This document shows, one piece after another, positions 62,501 to 64,000 of a stretch of 64,000 nt of DNA. Each line of letters starts with the position of its first letter. Within the stretch, counting starts at the first letter, position 1. The notes under the pieces were generated by a model that was given only the letters and a program-made list of their open reading frames with translations, searched no databases and was not told the origin of the DNA. The position numbers were made by a program, and so were the translations under genes. This stretch comes from Mycobacterium deserti (GTDB taxonomy: Bacteria; Actinomycetota; Actinomycetes; Mycobacteriales; Mycobacteriaceae): the NCBI RefSeq assembly GCF_025345615.1, contig NZ_JAODWD010000002.1, positions 806,001 to 870,000 on the forward strand, in the 5' to 3' direction.

Positions 62501-64000
62501 GGTCGCGCCGGTGGTGGACGCATTGAGCTCGTTCGGCCACGAGCATCAGATTCTCGGGTTGCCTGCGACCGACGCCGACGAGGAACGCCTCGCTGCCACA
62601 CTGCGCGCCGCGGCCGACGAATCGGCACTGCGTGTCCTGCTTGTCGCGGGCCCCGGCACCGACACCGCACCCTCGATGCGGTCACTGCTGCGGATACAAC
62701 ACCGGGTCATCGGTGGAACGCGGCGACTCTTCCGCGCCGCGGTCGCAGCGCAGGTGCGCGCGCCCATCTGGATGGTGACGCGCGGCGCCCAACGAGTCGT
62801 CGATTCAGACGCGGTGTCGCCGGATCAGAGCTGCCTCTGGGGTTTCGGTCGGGCCGCCTCGCTCGAGCACCCGCAGGTGTGGGGCGGATTGGCGGATCTG
62901 AGCGAAGGCCACGCCGACGAGTGGTCGCTGTTGATCGGCCAGATAGCCGCGGCGCCAAGCCGGTCGGCCGTCGGCGAAGACCAGATTGCCCTTCGTGATG
63001 GGGCAGTACACGTGCCCCGGCTGGTCCGGCGCGCCGGGCCACCGAGCGCAGCGCCGTTGACGTTGCGTGACGACGTGACATATCTGGTGACCGGAGGGCT
63101 CGGTTCGCTGGGCCTCGAAATCGCGGATTATCTGGCCGCGCACGGCGCCCGGCACCTGATGTTGACCAGCCGACGAGCCCCCGGCGAAGCCGCGCAGCGC
63201 CGCATCGACGCGGTACGCGAACAGCACGGTTGCGACGTTCGCGTCATCGCGGCCGACGTCGCCAATCCGCATGACGTCGCTCGCCTCTTCGCCGCCGCGG
63301 CTGCCGAACTGCCGCCGGTGGCCGGAATCGTCCACGCCGCCGGCGAAATCGGCACCACTCCGCTGCGGACCCTCGACGACGCCGAAGTGGACCGGGTCTT
63401 CGCCGGAAAGGTCTGGGGTGCTTGGCATCTGAGCGAGGCCGCGGAAGACCTGCAACTCGACTTCTTCCTCAGCACCTCCTCGATCTCCTCTGTGTGGGGC
63501 AGCTACGGCCAGACCGCCTACAGCGCGGCCAACGCGTTCCTCGACGGACTGGCCTGGCGGCTGCGCGAGCGCGGCGTGCCGGCAATGAGCGTCAACTTCG
63601 GCCCCTGGTCGGCGGGCATGGCCGACGAGGAGGCCCGCGCGCGACTCGATCAGCGCGGGGTGAAGACGTTGTCGCCCACCGATGCGCTCGCGGGCATGGC
63701 CGACGTCATGGTGGCTTCGGCTCAGGGGACGGCGCAGGGTGTCGTGGCCAGAATCGACTGGGCCCGCTTCCTGCCGCTTTACCAGCAAGCCGGACAGCGG
63801 TCTTTCCTGGAGGAGGTGGCGGCCGAGGTTCCTGAGACCACGCAGGCGTCGGCGTCTGCGCCGGCCGGCAAGACCCGACTGGTCGAGCGCCTCACCGTTG
63901 CGCCGTTGGCCCAGCGCAAGAAAATCGTCGCGGAGTATCTGCGCGACGTGGTGGCGGAGGTGACCAGAATCGACGCCGCGGAGATCCGCGAGGACTCCGG
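59505..64000 (+). CDS. pks: Type I polyketide synthase, N-terminal module (runs off window)
   Basis: An open frame of 1498 codons and still open at the edge. Order: ketosynthase (about residues 15-440; Cys188 in DTACSSSL, His323 in EAHGTGT, His363 in NIGHLEAAAG), acyltransferase (about 545-860; Ser645 in GHSVGQ; specificity motif His743-Ala-Phe-His746, malonyl type), a linker plus ketoreductase (NADPH loop TGGLGSLG at 1196-1203; Ser1326, Tyr1339, Asn1343; Trp1331 at Tyr-8 suggests an A-type KR), then the first residues of an acyl carrier protein. No dehydratase or enoylreductase motif lies between AT and KR. ATG 59505 follows GGAGGA; ATG 59493 and 59550 are alternatives. Divergent from papA3, it fits the chain-building PKS of trehalose polyphleates. 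Confidence 0.9.
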   Translation, partial: MESAANPAATTSTSGMSFAIVGYAARFPGAANAEEFWQVLTHGRDTVSEVPADRWNVEEFFDPDPDAPGKIATRRAGFIDDVTGFDAPFFGMSTREVTLMDPQHRLLLETAWQAVEHSCTAPTALANTQTGVFIGLSTHDYLTMMSDELGYDGIDAYQAIGTAAAAGAGRISYRLGLQGPAVTVDTACSSSLVAVHQACQALRLGECDLALAGGANVLISPSSMIAFSRAHMLSPDGRCKTFDASANGYVRGEGCGVVVVKRLDDAIRDGDRIRAVIRGSAINQDGASGGLTVPNGVAQQRVITEALERAGLEPRDVGYLEAHGTGTSLGDPIEVQAAGAALGRGRDAGDPLLIGSVKTNIGHLEAAAGMAGLIKIILSLEHETLPKHLHFQNPSPHIPWDRLPVRVVDEATAWERNGRPRVAGVSSFGFSGTNAHVIVAEAPELDHVGVRAPLADDRRAMVLPVSARTPAALVKTADRYRSWLSAHPEAGLADVCLTAGEGRSHFEHRAALVVDSVQSAGELLGALADDRPAPGLVRGVCADPPKTAWLFPGQGSQYPGMARELFETEPVFAETVSRCAAAVADLLDKPLLDVIFSEPDSEGGDGHDTLRQTQYAQPALFAVELGLARLWQSWGLEPDVVLGHSVGQYSAACVAGVFSLEDGALLMAERGRLFGSLPPGGRMVAVFADAERVESLTDEFPRLSVAAYNGANTVLSGPVADLDQAVAALSADSIRCDGLDTSHAFHSALLDPVLDAFESYANRFDFGSPQRILVCNRTGAALGANVRLDGAYWRRHARQPVEFAKGVRTLSDLGCKLLLEVGPQPVLTAAALRAWPDPATAPRAIASLRRNTSDHRQITDAVADAYVAGHLPDFRALQREPGHKLDLPTYPFEHRNYWFRDKQVPLTQTPDETPGARTEAVRLLDEGRIDELAALLGGETDDHQTVDVLTRLAAQHNQQRHTQSITDDRYEIRWQKPTSGVSAPESGATWLLIGDDAEAVAPVVDALSSFGHEHQILGLPATDADEERLAATLRAAADESALRVLLVAGPGTDTAPSMRSLLRIQHRVIGGTRRLFRAAVAAQVRAPIWMVTRGAQRVVDSDAVSPDQSCLWGFGRAASLEHPQVWGGLADLSEGHADEWSLLIGQIAAAPSRSAVGEDQIALRDGAVHVPRLVRRAGPPSAAPLTLRDDVTYLVTGGLGSLGLEIADYLAAHGARHLMLTSRRAPGEAAQRRIDAVREQHGCDVRVIAADVANPHDVARLFAAAAAELPPVAGIVHAAGEIGTTPLRTLDDAEVDRVFAGKVWGAWHLSEAAEDLQLDFFLSTSSISSVWGSYGQTAYSAANAFLDGLAWRLRERGVPAMSVNFGPWSAGMADEEARARLDQRGVKTLSPTDALAGMADVMVASAQGTAQGVVARIDWARFLPLYQQAGQRSFLEEVAAEVPETTQASASAPAGKTRLVERLTVAPLAQRKKIVAEYLRDVVAEVTRIDAAEIREDS

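Noticed and set aside
59505..64000. Possibility that the polyketide synthase is a broken gene because no complete reading frame covers it
   Set aside because: The frame stays open from 59505 to the edge with KS, AT and KR motifs in one phase; it lacks a stop only because the window ends.

Overview
The window is high-GC actinobacterial DNA and almost certainly comes from a mycobacterium, most likely a rapid grower (Mycolicibacterium-like). The evidence is the gene families (MmpL and PapA proteins, a WS/DGAT wax synthase, FadD/FadE, AAC(2')-I, NarK3, Sdh1) and the many starts lacking a Shine-Dalgarno but preceded by a TANNNT box 6-8 nt upstream (leaderless transcripts). No rRNA, tRNA, insertion sequence, prophage or CRISPR array was seen. 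The first CDS is cut by the left edge and the last, a giant polyketide synthase, by the right edge. Comparisons with other mycobacteria are from memory, not from a search.

Layout. 0-8.7 kb: alpha/beta-hydrolase tail, class C beta-lactamase-like hydrolase, 2-hydroxyacid dehydrogenase, then fadE6, two small secreted/membrane proteins, fadD2 and polD2 (LigD-type primase-polymerase), recalling M. tuberculosis Rv0271c-Rv0269c. 8.7-19.4 kb: STAS protein, dihydrodipicolinate-reductase-like protein, AzgA purine permease, PLP decarboxylase overlapping a second LigD-Pol-like gene, amino-acid permease, SDR plus WS/DGAT wax synthase, DUF3159 and TVP38 membrane proteins. 19.4-25.5 kb: a seven-gene minus-strand run headed by a SigH-type ECF sigma factor (SDR, cupin, uncharacterised ThuA-like protein, epimerase, flavin monooxygenase) and ending with a spore photoproduct lyase homologue. 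This is the best candidate for an undescribed stress or light system. 25.9-33.5 kb: LuxR/LAL regulator, NmrA-like protein, tandem TetR protein, Ser/Thr kinase, LysG. 33.5-37.1 kb: lysE, then TetR, SDR, a stand-alone EF-Tu domain-2 protein, a 29-aa membrane peptide and a YeiH transporter.

37.1-52.3 kb resembles M. tuberculosis Rv0265c to Rv0247c: FecB2-like lipoprotein, (YhhQ), 5-oxoprolinase subunits pxpB/pxpC, aac(2')-I, narK3, nnaR, a sirohydrochlorin chelatase-like gene, nirB-nirD, a PEP-mutase-family protein, a small protein and the succinate dehydrogenase Sdh1. NarK3 imports nitrate/nitrite, NirBD reduces nitrite to ammonium, the CbiX-like chelatase would supply siroheme and NnaR would regulate the set.

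52.3-64 kb: a flavin reductase, then a Sap/GAP protein, a Chp/PE-PPE-domain acyltransferase, an MmpL10-like exporter, a PapA3-like acyltransferase and a divergent PKS. This is the architecture of trehalose-ester loci (sulfolipid, DAT/PAT, trehalose polyphleate). The PKS acyltransferase carries the malonyl-type HAFH motif, which fits unbranched polyphleic acids better than methyl-branched acids.
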